DNA from: JBEIDK01 sp040383485
GTDB lineage: Bacteria; Bacteroidota; Bacteroidia; UBA4408
NCBI GenBank assembly: GCA_040383485.1
Contig: JBEIDK010000151.1
Coordinates: 1 to 7,653 of the forward strand
Length of the DNA: 7,653 nt
Direction: 5' to 3'
Translations under genes and position numbers: made by a program
The notes under the pieces: generated by a model
The model's input: only the letters and a program-made list of their open reading frames with translations
Databases searched by the model: none
Told to the model about the DNA's origin: nothing
Shown here: positions 1 through 5,893 of the stretch, piece after piece
Position numbering within the stretch: position 1 is the first letter of the stretch
Layout of the letters: each line of letters starts with the position of its first letter

Positions 1-549
1 CATCAGGTAAATTGTGTGTGTAAAGATGCTGATTAATAATTGATTCGTCAATAGCCTCCTCAGAAATTATATTATTTTTAACTTTGTTGGAAATTTTTTT
101 AACAGCTTGGATTAGCTCTTCTCTAGCGCCATAACTTAGTGCTAAAGTTAGTGTCATCCTAGTGTTTTCAGAAGTTTTGTCAATTACTTCTTGTAATTCT
201 TTTTGTACTTTTAGCGGTAAATTTGTTAAATTTCCAATAGCATTTAATTTAATGTTATTGGCTTGTAATGTTTTAATTTCTTTCTTTAAAGAATAGATTA
301 ATAATTTCATTAGGTTTCAACTTCTAATTTTGGTCGGTTCCAGTTTTCAGTTGAAAAAGCATAAAGTGTAAGGTTTTCAATCCCAAGCTTTGCACAAGTT
401 TCTACAGTAACTTTAACAGATTTAGTTCCACCTTCATGCCCTAAGGCTCTAATTAAACCTTTTTGTTTCGCCCATCTTCCATTTCCGTCCATAATAATGG
501 CCAAATGTTTGGGTAAGGTTGAAGTATTTATTTGTTGAACTAGTTCCAT
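1..549 (-). pseudogene. uppS: Isoprenyl transferase (undecaprenyl diphosphate synthase), split by a one-base frameshift; 3' end outside the window
   Basis: This cis-prenyltransferase adds isopentenyl units to farnesyl diphosphate, making the C55 lipid carrier for peptidoglycan and other envelope polymers. The first part (549 to 310, 79 residues) carries the catalytic-Asp block IMDGNGRWA (D21, equivalent to E. coli D26) and the loop AFSTENWNRP (W70 and E76 align with E. coli W75 and E81). It stops at TAA directly after VET. Reading on from the ATG at 310-308 gives 103 more residues of ordinary UppS sequence, including LTLALSYGAREE and ending HNLPD at the window edge. The expected RTSGE motif would lie just beyond. 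Inserting one base at 311-313 restores the family reading VET-L-MKLL. ATG at 549 follows the upstream gene by 3 bases. The gene is normally essential, so a sequencing or assembly error is the simplest explanation; a genuine split gene is the alternative. Family identity is near certain. Confidence 0.93.
308..315 (-). other. Frameshift junction with overlapping stop and start (TAATG) in uppS
   Basis: On the minus strand the codons GAA ACC TAA end the N-terminal uppS frame. The last A of TAA is also the A of an ATG that opens the C-terminal frame. That ATG encodes the Met that belongs at this point of the intact protein. Reading the junction with one extra base (ACC-TTA-ATG or ACC-CTA-ATG) gives the normal family sequence. 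The overlap is of the kind that permits termination-reinitiation, so both halves could be translated from one message. There is no canonical X-XXY-YYZ slippery heptamer here, which argues against programmed -1 frameshifting. Confidence 0.85.
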
Positions 550-552
550 TCT

Positions 553-1236
553 TTATTCGCCGCAAAAACATGGGTTTTTCCCAAATGTATATGTTAATGT
601 TAAACCGATAAATACATACCAATCATTACTATTTAAATTTCCAAAACGCAAGGATTCTAAATTATCATTCTTTGGATTACTTCCGTCTAAGTTATCGGTA
701 AATGTATATCTAACTCCTACTTCAGCTCCAATAATAAATTTTTCTAAAAATCTTCCTTTCACTCCAATAACCATTGGTATTGAGGCAGCACTACTTTGGT
801 AATCAACTCGGCTTGTTTGGTCTATAATAAAAATTTCGTCATATATAAAGTAACTAATGCCACTATATATATAAGGTGTAATTATTGCATCTGAGTCGTG
901 TAAGTCAAAATCTAAAAAATTAAATTCTAATCCAGCAGAAAATTCTTTTACACTATTTTCAAATGAAACACCTCTTAGATTTCTACTAGGAACATCACTA
1001 TCAATATCTTTTGAATTTATATTTCCTTGTGTGTAAGAAAATCGATAGGAATGTCTAGGACTTCTGTTCCATTTGTATAGAATTCCAAATGCCGATTCAT
1101 TTGGGGCAATGTATTTGGTTGGGCCAACATCTCCAATATAGTTTACGCCACCAATAAATACCCCCAATTCGTTTATTTGAGCATACGTACTGAACCCGCA
1201 GATAATCAATGATATATATAAAAAAAAGTGCTTCAT
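553..1236 (-). CDS. DUF6089-like secreted or outer-membrane beta-barrel protein
   Basis: This 227-residue exported protein resembles the small protein found between nadK and uppS in many flavobacteria and annotated as DUF6089 (family name from memory). Residues 1-19 form a signal peptide, with likely cleavage after STYA. The rest is rich in alternating hydrophobic and aromatic strands, such as FGILYKWN, EFSAGLEFNFLDFDL, PYIYSGISYFIY and WYVFIGLTLTYTF, as expected for a small beta-barrel. Other recognisable stretches are YIGDVGP (33-39) and DNLDGSNPKNDN (181-192). The protein ends just after the last predicted strand with a CFC motif (C223, C225). The cysteine at position 13 is not in a lipobox. 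ATG at 1236 lies 16 bases after a TAnnTTTG element, and uppS follows after 3 bases. Function is unknown; its place beside uppS suggests an envelope role. Confidence 0.85.
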   Translation of the reverse strand: MKHFFLYISLIICGFSTYAQINELGVFIGGVNYIGDVGPTKYIAPNESAFGILYKWNRSPRHSYRFSYTQGNINSKDIDSDVPSRNLRGVSFENSVKEFSAGLEFNFLDFDLHDSDAIITPYIYSGISYFIYDEIFIIDQTSRVDYQSSAASIPMVIGVKGRFLEKFIIGAEVGVRYTFTDNLDGSNPKNDNLESLRFGNLNSNDWYVFIGLTLTYTFGKNPCFCGE

Positions 1237-1252
1237 TTTTTGAAATAGTTTG

Positions 1253-1260
1253 CAAATATA
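1253..1260 (-). promoter_or_regulatory. Bacteroidota-type -7 element for the DUF6089-like gene and uppS
   Basis: The minus strand reads TATATTTG, an exact match to the Bacteroidota -7 consensus TAnnTTTG, ending 16 bases before the ATG at 1236. No clear TTG or TTTG is seen 19-22 bases upstream, so the -33 half is weak or absent. The leader would be very short and A-rich just before the ATG. This suggests the DUF6089-uppS pair can be transcribed independently of nadK. Confidence 0.5.
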
Positions 1261-1306
1261 ACAATAATGACTACTTATCCCTATTTTAAAGGTTTTTTTT
1301 GTTGTC

Positions 1307-1331
1307 TTTTAGCATGTTAAAAACGCTAAAA
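1307..1331 (-). repeat. Short AT-rich inverted repeat downstream of nadK
   Basis: TTTTAGC at 1307-1313 pairs with GCTAAAA at 1325-1331 around an 11-base loop. It begins 26 bases past the nadK stop and lies before the promoter element of the next gene. It could weakly end or protect the nadK transcript. However, the stem is AT-rich and on the minus strand is followed by GACAAC and an A-run rather than a T-run, so it is not a standard intrinsic terminator. The rest of the 120-base gap (1237-1356) shows only the promoter element. Confidence 0.3.
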
Positions 1332-1356
1332 AATGAAAAATGATATAAATAGTATG

Positions 1357-2241
1357 TTAATTTCTTTTGTCTTCACCCCAAAGTAATTTTTTTCGTATTG
1401 TATTTAGAAAGGACTCTTCTTTAAATTCAATGATTGAAATGGAGAATGAGGATTTTTTAATTTTCACAATTGTCTCTTTTGAAACTGCAGAAATTCTGGA
1501 ATCTAACGAAATTAAAAACTGTTCTTCTCTGCCCGAAATTCTAAGTTCTATTTCCATGTCATCTGGAATTACTAAAGGTCTTGCATTTAAATTGTGGGGT
1601 GCCATTGGTGTAATAACCAAACTTTCAACATTGGGGGTTAGAACTGGACCTCCACAACTAAGCGAATAACCCGTAGAGCCTGTTGGGGTTGAAATAATTA
1701 AACCATCTGCCCAATACGAAGTAAGGTATTCACCATTCAAATACGTAATAATTGTGATCATCGAAGTAGTATCTTTTCTGGCTACGGTAACTTCATTTAG
1801 CGCAAAATCTAAATCCGAAAAATTGTCATGTTTCGGAGAAGTTTCTATGCTTAAAAGAGTTCTTTTGGAGATGGCATAATCTTTATTAAGCAGTTTTTGT
1901 AATAGCGATTCAATATTTTCAAATTGTATGGTAGCTAAAAATCCTAATCTTCCTGCATTGATTCCAATAATAGGAATATTTTTATCTCTTACAAATGTGG
2001 CTGCTTTTAGAATTGTACCGTCTCCGCCAATACTAATTAATGCAGTATGATTTGCATCTAAATCACTGTAGCCAGCGTAAGTTTCGTAGGTTTTAGAAAG
2101 GATGTTTTTTTCTTTTAGAATGGCTAAAAAATTAATTTCAAATGCAATTGCAATCCCATTTGATTCTAAAAAATCAACTACTTTGTGAACGATTTCAGCG
2201 GTGCTGTTTTGGTAATATTGACCGAAGAGCGCTATTTTCAT
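1357..2241 (-). CDS. nadK: NAD kinase
   Basis: This cytosolic enzyme phosphorylates the 2'-hydroxyl of the adenosine ribose of NAD to make NADP and is normally essential. At 294 residues it has the usual bacterial length. Visible family landmarks are the MKIALFGQ start of the Rossmann-like domain, the phosphate-binding GGDGT at 72-76 with the catalytic Asp at 74, NAGRLGFLAT at 95-104, the NE pair at 149-150 (NEVTVAR), and ADGLIISTPTGSTGYSLS (178-195). The last is the conserved core of the C-terminal beta-sandwich domain. RPLVIPDD follows near 221-228. No key residue is missing. The start at 2241 lies 11 bases after the stop of the CBS-domain gene, on the same strand, so the two are probably co-transcribed. 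Confidence 0.97.
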   Translation of the reverse strand: MKIALFGQYYQNSTAEIVHKVVDFLESNGIAIAFEINFLAILKEKNILSKTYETYAGYSDLDANHTALISIGGDGTILKAATFVRDKNIPIIGINAGRLGFLATIQFENIESLLQKLLNKDYAISKRTLLSIETSPKHDNFSDLDFALNEVTVARKDTTSMITIITYLNGEYLTSYWADGLIISTPTGSTGYSLSCGGPVLTPNVESLVITPMAPHNLNARPLVIPDDMEIELRISGREEQFLISLDSRISAVSKETIVKIKKSSFSISIIEFKEESFLNTIRKKLLWGEDKRN

Positions 2242-2252
2242 AATTTTATTTT

Positions 2253-2912
2253 TTAAATATTCAGGTATTTGTCTAAATATTCAGAGCGTTCTTTAAGACT
2301 GTTTAAATAGGAGTCTTCTTGGTGTTCCGATATGATTTCATATTCATAACGTCTAAAAGTTTGAATAATATCGTTTATTCCGCTTTGACTAATTTTTATT
2401 GTAATTTCAACCTTGTTTCCTACTACATTTGAGATAAATATACCTAAAATTTTTGCGTTATTACTTTCTATTATTTGCGCTACTTGACTCATCGAAAATT
2501 TATCTATTTCCTTTTCGACCACAATAATTCCGCCTTCTTCTTTTAGAAAAGGAGTTTCATGTAAAAAACGGATAACATCTTCTAATTCATAATAGCCAAG
2601 ATAGGTGTTTTTTGTATCTAAAACAGGAATTATATTGCTATCATTCTTAGCGAAAATTTCTAAAACATCTAGCCAAATCATATTTTCTCGTACAAAAAAA
2701 CGATCAAAATTAAAGCGACTATCATTTATAAGTGCTTCACTGTTTAGTAGCTCTGCATTTTCTTTACTTATGCAACCCATATAAATGCCTTCTTCAGTTA
2801 CGGGGAAATGAGTGTAGGGTATGTCTAAAAATAAATCCTGCGCATTAGCAATAGTTTGGGTATGCTTTAGCGGTTTTATTTCGTTGTTAATGTAGCTTGT
2901 TAAATTATTCAT
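2253..2912 (-). CDS. CBS-domain protein with C-terminal ACT-like region
   Basis: This is a 219-residue soluble protein. Residues about 10-120 look like a tandem pair of degenerate CBS motifs: the first runs through AQDLFLDIPYTHFPV and YMGCISKEN, the second through WLDVLEIFAKN, NIIPVLD and YLGYYELEDVIRFL. The second ends in the characteristic strand-helix layout that binds adenosyl ligands in other CBS proteins. Residues about 126-195 (GGIIVVEKE, then a helix, ILGIFISN, VEITIKIS, and a helix before EYEIISEH) have an ACT-like beta-alpha-beta-beta-alpha-beta pattern. No signal peptide or membrane segment is present. Its place 11 bases ahead of nadK and divergent from pdxJ suggests a nucleotide-sensing or regulatory role, but the partner is unknown. 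The ACT assignment is by pattern only. Confidence 0.85.
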   Translation of the reverse strand: MNNLTSYINNEIKPLKHTQTIANAQDLFLDIPYTHFPVTEEGIYMGCISKENAELLNSEALINDSRFNFDRFFVRENMIWLDVLEIFAKNDSNIIPVLDTKNTYLGYYELEDVIRFLHETPFLKEEGGIIVVEKEIDKFSMSQVAQIIESNNAKILGIFISNVVGNKVEITIKISQSGINDIIQTFRRYEYEIISEHQEDSYLNSLKERSEYLDKYLNI

Positions 2913-2924
2913 AGCGCTTTACTG

Positions 2925-2958
2925 AAAATATATCGCAAAATAATCAAAAAATACCATA
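2925..2958 (-). promoter_or_regulatory. Weak candidate promoter for the CBS-nadK unit
   Basis: On the minus strand TATATTTT (2932-2925) matches seven of eight positions of TAnnTTTG, lacking the final G, and ends 12 bases before the ATG at 2912. Twenty-two bases upstream is TATG (2958-2955), a partial -33 match. That TATG is part of CATATG at 2955-2960, whose plus-strand side may serve the divergent pdxJ promoter. No exact consensus exists in this gap for the minus strand. Confidence 0.3.
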
Positions 2959-2987
2959 TGCTGGCTAACTTATACTTTGTATTTTTG
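2957..2987 (+). promoter_or_regulatory. Candidate Bacteroidota promoter for pdxJ
   Basis: TATTTTTG at 2980-2987 matches TAnnTTTG exactly. TATG at 2957-2960, 19 bases upstream, matches three of four positions of the -33 TTTG. The leader to the pdxJ ATG at 3007 would be about 10-15 bases and is A-rich. This placement also argues against an in-frame upstream ATG at 2958, which would sit inside the promoter. Confidence 0.5.
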
Positions 2988-3006
2988 TATAAATTTAAAA
3001 TTATCA

Positions 3007-3719
3007 TGACAAAATTATCGGTAAATATTAATAAAATAGCTACACTTCGTAATGCTAGAGGTGGTAATGTCCCTGATTTATTGAAAGTTGCAACAGCTAT
3101 TCAGCAGTTTGGAGCACAAGGAATAACTATTCATCCAAGGCCAGACGAAAGACATATTCGTTATCAAGATGCACGCGATTTAAAATCGGTTGTTTATACA
3201 GAATACAATATTGAAGGAAATCCACAACATAATTTCATTGATTTGGTTTTAGAATGCAAACCTACTCAGGTTACGTTGGTGCCTGATGCTATTGGAGCTA
3301 TAACCTCAAGTGCTGGATGGGATACTATTAAACATCAATCGTATTTGAGTGAAATAATCCAAGAGTTTCAACGCAACGGAATTAGAACTTCCATTTTTGT
3401 GGATGCCGATGAACGAATGATTGAAGGTGCTAAAGCAACCGGAACAGAACGCGTTGAGTTGTATACCGAATCCTTTGCACATGAGTACGATTTGGGAAAT
3501 AAAAACGGAATTGAGCCGTATGTTAAAGCAGCAATCAAAGCAAATGAATTAGGTTTGGGGATCAATGCCGGACATGATTTGAGTTTAGATAATATCAAGT
3601 TTTTTAAAGATAATATTCCAAATTTGTTAGAAGTTTCTATCGGTCATGCGCTAATTTCGGAATCTTTATTTCTAGGATTAGAAAATGTGGTGAATATGTA
3701 TCTTCAAAAATTAAAATAA
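3007..3719 (+). CDS. pdxJ: Pyridoxine 5'-phosphate synthase
   Basis: PdxJ catalyses the last ring-closing step of the DXP-dependent vitamin B6 pathway, condensing 1-deoxyxylulose 5-phosphate with 3-amino-1-hydroxyacetone phosphate to give pyridoxine 5'-phosphate. From ATG 3007 the protein is 237 residues, typical for the TIM-barrel family. Key blocks are VNINKIATLRNARGG (6-20), IHPRPDERHI (42-51, with H43, R45 and H50 as active-site or phosphate-binding residues), VTLVPD (89-94), VELYTE (150-155), NAGHDL (187-192, with H190) and SIGHALIS (211-218). An ATG at 2958 would add 16 residues of low-complexity sequence (LANLYFVFLYKFK) that the family lacks and would overlap the promoter, so 3007 is preferred. 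The stop is one base before the next gene. Confidence 0.96.
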
Positions 3720-3720
3720 A

Positions 3721-4485
3721 ATGTTGTTGCATTCGAGAATAGAAGGAGAAGGAAAGCCGATGGTAATTATTCATGGGTTTTTAGGAATGTCAGACAATTG
3801 GAAAACATTAGGAACTCAATTTGCAAATGAAGGATACCAAGTACATGCATTAGATTTGAGAAATCATGGAAAAAGTTTTCATACGGATGATTTTTCATAT
3901 GATGTTATGGCAGCTGATGTAATGCAATATTGTGTACACCATCAATTAAAAGATATCATTATTGTTGGACATTCCATGGGAGGAAAAGTAGCTATGCTTT
4001 TGGCAACAACTTATCCTGAATTGGTTTCTAAATTAATAGTGGCTGATATTGGTCCAAAATATTATGCGCCACATCATCAAACCATTTTAGCGGCACTAAA
4101 CGCTGTTGATTTTTTAAAAAAACCGAGTAGAGTAGAAGTAGAAGAGATAGTTTCAGGTTATATTAAAGATTTTGGAACACGACAGTTTTTACTTAAGAAT
4201 TTATATTGGGAAACTTCTGAGCAATTAGCTTTTCGATTTAATTTAAAAGTTTTTAATGAAAAGATTGAAACAGTTGGAACGGAATTACCTTTTGAAAATA
4301 CTTTTTCTAAAGATACCTTGTTTTTAAGAGGAGATAAATCCGATTATATTTTGGATAGTGATTTCGAAACTATTTACCATCATTTTCCTTCTGCCAGTAT
4401 AAAAACGATAAAAAATGCAGGGCATTGGTTGCATGCCGAAAACCCCAAAGATTTTTTATCAACGGTACTAGATTTTATTAAATAA
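3721..4485 (+). CDS. Alpha/beta-fold hydrolase (YbfF/ABHD11-like esterase)
   Basis: This is a 254-residue cytosolic alpha/beta hydrolase, a probable carboxylesterase or thioesterase. It shows the oxyanion-hole motif HGFLG at 18-22, LDLRNHGKS at 44-52, the nucleophile elbow GHSMGG at 83-88 (nucleophile S85), a likely acid in GDKSDY near 204-207, and the catalytic His in NAGHWLHAE (H235). Between about 115 and 190 lies a helical cap. The layout and the RNHG motif fit the YbfF/ABHD11 branch, but the natural substrate cannot be read from sequence. There is no signal peptide. ATG starts one base after the pdxJ stop, so the pair is almost certainly co-transcribed and probably translationally coupled. 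A functional tie to vitamin B6 synthesis is not implied by the motifs. Confidence 0.9.
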   Translation: MLLHSRIEGEGKPMVIIHGFLGMSDNWKTLGTQFANEGYQVHALDLRNHGKSFHTDDFSYDVMAADVMQYCVHHQLKDIIIVGHSMGGKVAMLLATTYPELVSKLIVADIGPKYYAPHHQTILAALNAVDFLKKPSRVEVEEIVSGYIKDFGTRQFLLKNLYWETSEQLAFRFNLKVFNEKIETVGTELPFENTFSKDTLFLRGDKSDYILDSDFETIYHHFPSASIKTIKNAGHWLHAENPKDFLSTVLDFIK

Positions 4486-4490
4486 AAAGG

Positions 4491-4520
4491 CTAAAAAATT
4501 ATGCATGCATAATTTTTTAG
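4491..4520. terminator. Perfect 30-bp palindrome, probable terminator of the pdxJ unit
   Basis: Both strands read CTAAAAAATTATGCA followed by its exact reverse complement, giving a 15-bp arm with no spacer. Folded RNA would have a small TGCA loop, an A-tract in the 5' arm and a T-tract in the 3' arm. It starts 5 bases after the hydrolase stop and ends before the next promoter, as expected for a terminator. It lacks a GC-rich core, and after the 3' arm comes TTAAAAAAATTG rather than a clean T-run, so it may instead be a protein-binding site. Confidence 0.55.
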
Positions 4521-4529
4521 TTAAAAAAA

Positions 4530-4559
4530 TTGTAAAATTCATATTTTGTTATAATTTTG
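4530..4559 (+). promoter_or_regulatory. Bacteroidota promoter for the OmpP1-SGNH unit
   Basis: TTG at 4530-4532 and TAATTTTG at 4552-4559 are separated by 19 bases, a good match to the Bacteroidota sigma-factor consensus (TTG or TTTG, about 19 bases, TAnnTTTG). Transcription would start near 4566, leaving a leader of about 45 bases with an A-run at 4583-4590 before the ATG at 4610. This is the best-formed promoter in the window and fits an abundant outer-membrane protein. Confidence 0.65.
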
Positions 4560-4609
4560 AAGTATTGATTATTACAAATTCAGAAAAAAAACTAACACAT
4601 TTTTACATT

Positions 4610-5875
4610 ATGAGAAAATTACTTTCTTTAACATTATTGGCTTTGGTTGGCTCTTCTGCTTTTGCAGGTGGATATAGAGTAAGTATCCAAGGGCAAAAAC
4701 AATTAGCTATGGGACACACCGGTGTAGCTGTAGTAAACAGTGCAGAGATTGCGTTCTTCAATCCAGCGGGGATGGCTTATTTAGATAAAAAATTCAATTT
4801 GTCGGTAGGTGGAAACGGATTATTTGCAAACACAAAATTTCAAAATTCTCAATACAATTGGGAAGCGGAAACCAATAACTTGGGAACTCCATTTAGTATT
4901 TATGCTACTTATAGATTAAATGATTGGTTTACCGCTGGATTAGCAGTTTATACACCTTACGGAAGTTCTGTAGAGTGGGATCAAGATTGGCAAGGAGCAC
5001 ATTTAGTAAACAATATTGATTTAGCTGCCATATTCGTTCAACCTTCTATATCAGTAAGAGTTGGAGAACATTTTAGTATTGGTGGTGGTCCAATTTTTGC
5101 TTCAGGTTCAGTCAATTTTAATAGAAATGTAGCGATAAATCCATTGTTGTCAGTTGATGGAAGTGGAACAGATGTAACTTTAGACGCTAAAGGAATTACC
5201 GCTTGGGGATATACAGCTGGTTTTATGTTTAATCCAACTGATAAATTTAGAATTGGTATGAATTATCGTTCTGAAATTATTATGGAAGCGCGTGATGGTG
5301 ATGCAAACTTTAACGATGTTCCTGGTTTTGCTGCAACTTCACCAACACTTCAAAACACTACTTTTAATGCAGATTTACCTTTACCAGCAGAATTAACAGT
5401 AGGTATGTCGTATCAAGTTACAGACAAATGGCTTTTAGCATTCGATTATAATAGAGCAATGTGGGGAGTTTATAAAGCTTTAACTGTTGATTTCCTTAAT
5501 GCTGATGGTTCTATAAGAAATACATCAAATAATCCAAGAAATTATAAAAACTCTAGTACCTATAGATTAGGTACTCAGTATAAAGCAAATGATAAATTTA
5601 CATTCAGAGCAGGTTGGTATTTTGATGAAAGCCCAGTTCAAGATGGTTATTTTGCTCCAGAAACTCCAAGAAATGATTCAATGGGTTATACAGGAGGGTT
5701 AACATACCAAGTAAATAGCAAGTTAGGAGTTGATTTCTCATTCTTATATTTACATTTTGACGAAACAGATAATTCTTATAATTACTATCAAGAAAACGGA
5801 AATACACTACCATTTGGTGGAACTTATAAATCTTCAGTTTTCTCACCAGGTATTGGTATTACTTACGGGTTCTAA
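4610..5875 (+). CDS. OmpP1/FadL-family outer-membrane transporter
   Basis: Members of this family are 14-strand outer-membrane barrels that let long-chain fatty acids and other hydrophobic compounds enter. The protein is 421 residues. Residues 1-19 form a signal peptide cut after SAFA, leaving GGYRVSIQGQKQLAMGHTG, the typical start of flavobacterial members and the N-terminal hatch. The family motif NPAGMAYL follows near residue 50. The remainder is alternating barrel strands rich in Tyr, Phe and Trp, closing with GIGITYGF and a terminal Phe, the expected assembly signal. Upstream in-frame ATG 4505 would add 35 residues encoded across the palindrome and promoter, so 4610 is chosen. The SGNH lipoprotein gene begins 18 bases after its stop. 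The exact substrate is unknown. Confidence 0.93.
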   Translation: MRKLLSLTLLALVGSSAFAGGYRVSIQGQKQLAMGHTGVAVVNSAEIAFFNPAGMAYLDKKFNLSVGGNGLFANTKFQNSQYNWEAETNNLGTPFSIYATYRLNDWFTAGLAVYTPYGSSVEWDQDWQGAHLVNNIDLAAIFVQPSISVRVGEHFSIGGGPIFASGSVNFNRNVAINPLLSVDGSGTDVTLDAKGITAWGYTAGFMFNPTDKFRIGMNYRSEIIMEARDGDANFNDVPGFAATSPTLQNTTFNADLPLPAELTVGMSYQVTDKWLLAFDYNRAMWGVYKALTVDFLNADGSIRNTSNNPRNYKNSSTYRLGTQYKANDKFTFRAGWYFDESPVQDGYFAPETPRNDSMGYTGGLTYQVNSKLGVDFSFLYLHFDETDNSYNYYQENGNTLPFGGTYKSSVFSPGIGITYGF

Positions 5876-5893
5876 TTTTTAATAAACAGAAAA

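Noticed and set aside
308..320. Programmed -1 frameshifting in uppS
   Set aside because: A -1 shift at ACC would give the correct protein, but there is no slippery heptamer (codons are GAA ACC), and re-pairing of the Thr tRNA on AAC would be poor.
1180..1236. Lipobox in the DUF6089-like signal peptide (Cys13)
   Set aside because: The residue before the Cys is Ile (LIIC), which signal peptidase II does not accept; a standard cleavage after STYA fits better.
1307..1331. Intrinsic terminator for nadK
   Set aside because: The inverted repeat is real, but its stem is AT-rich and lacks a following T-run on the minus strand, so it is listed only as a repeat.
1367..1669. Open frame of 100 codons on the plus strand
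   Set aside because: It lies entirely antisense to nadK, whose conserved motifs leave no doubt, and its translation resembles no family I know.
2958..3006. N-terminal extension of PdxJ from the upstream ATG
   Set aside because: The extra 16 residues do not belong to the family, and the ATG sits within the predicted promoter; 3007 gives the normal length.
3368..3598. Open frame of 76 codons on the minus strand
   Set aside because: It is antisense to the conserved core of pdxJ and has no promoter or recognisable product.
4505..4609. N-terminal extension of the OmpP1 protein from ATG 4505
   Set aside because: It would be translated through the palindrome and the promoter and would bury the signal peptide 35 residues inside.
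5604..5846. Open frame of 80 codons on the minus strand
   Set aside because: It is antisense to the OmpP1 barrel strands, and its composition is what reverse-strand reading of that gene would give.
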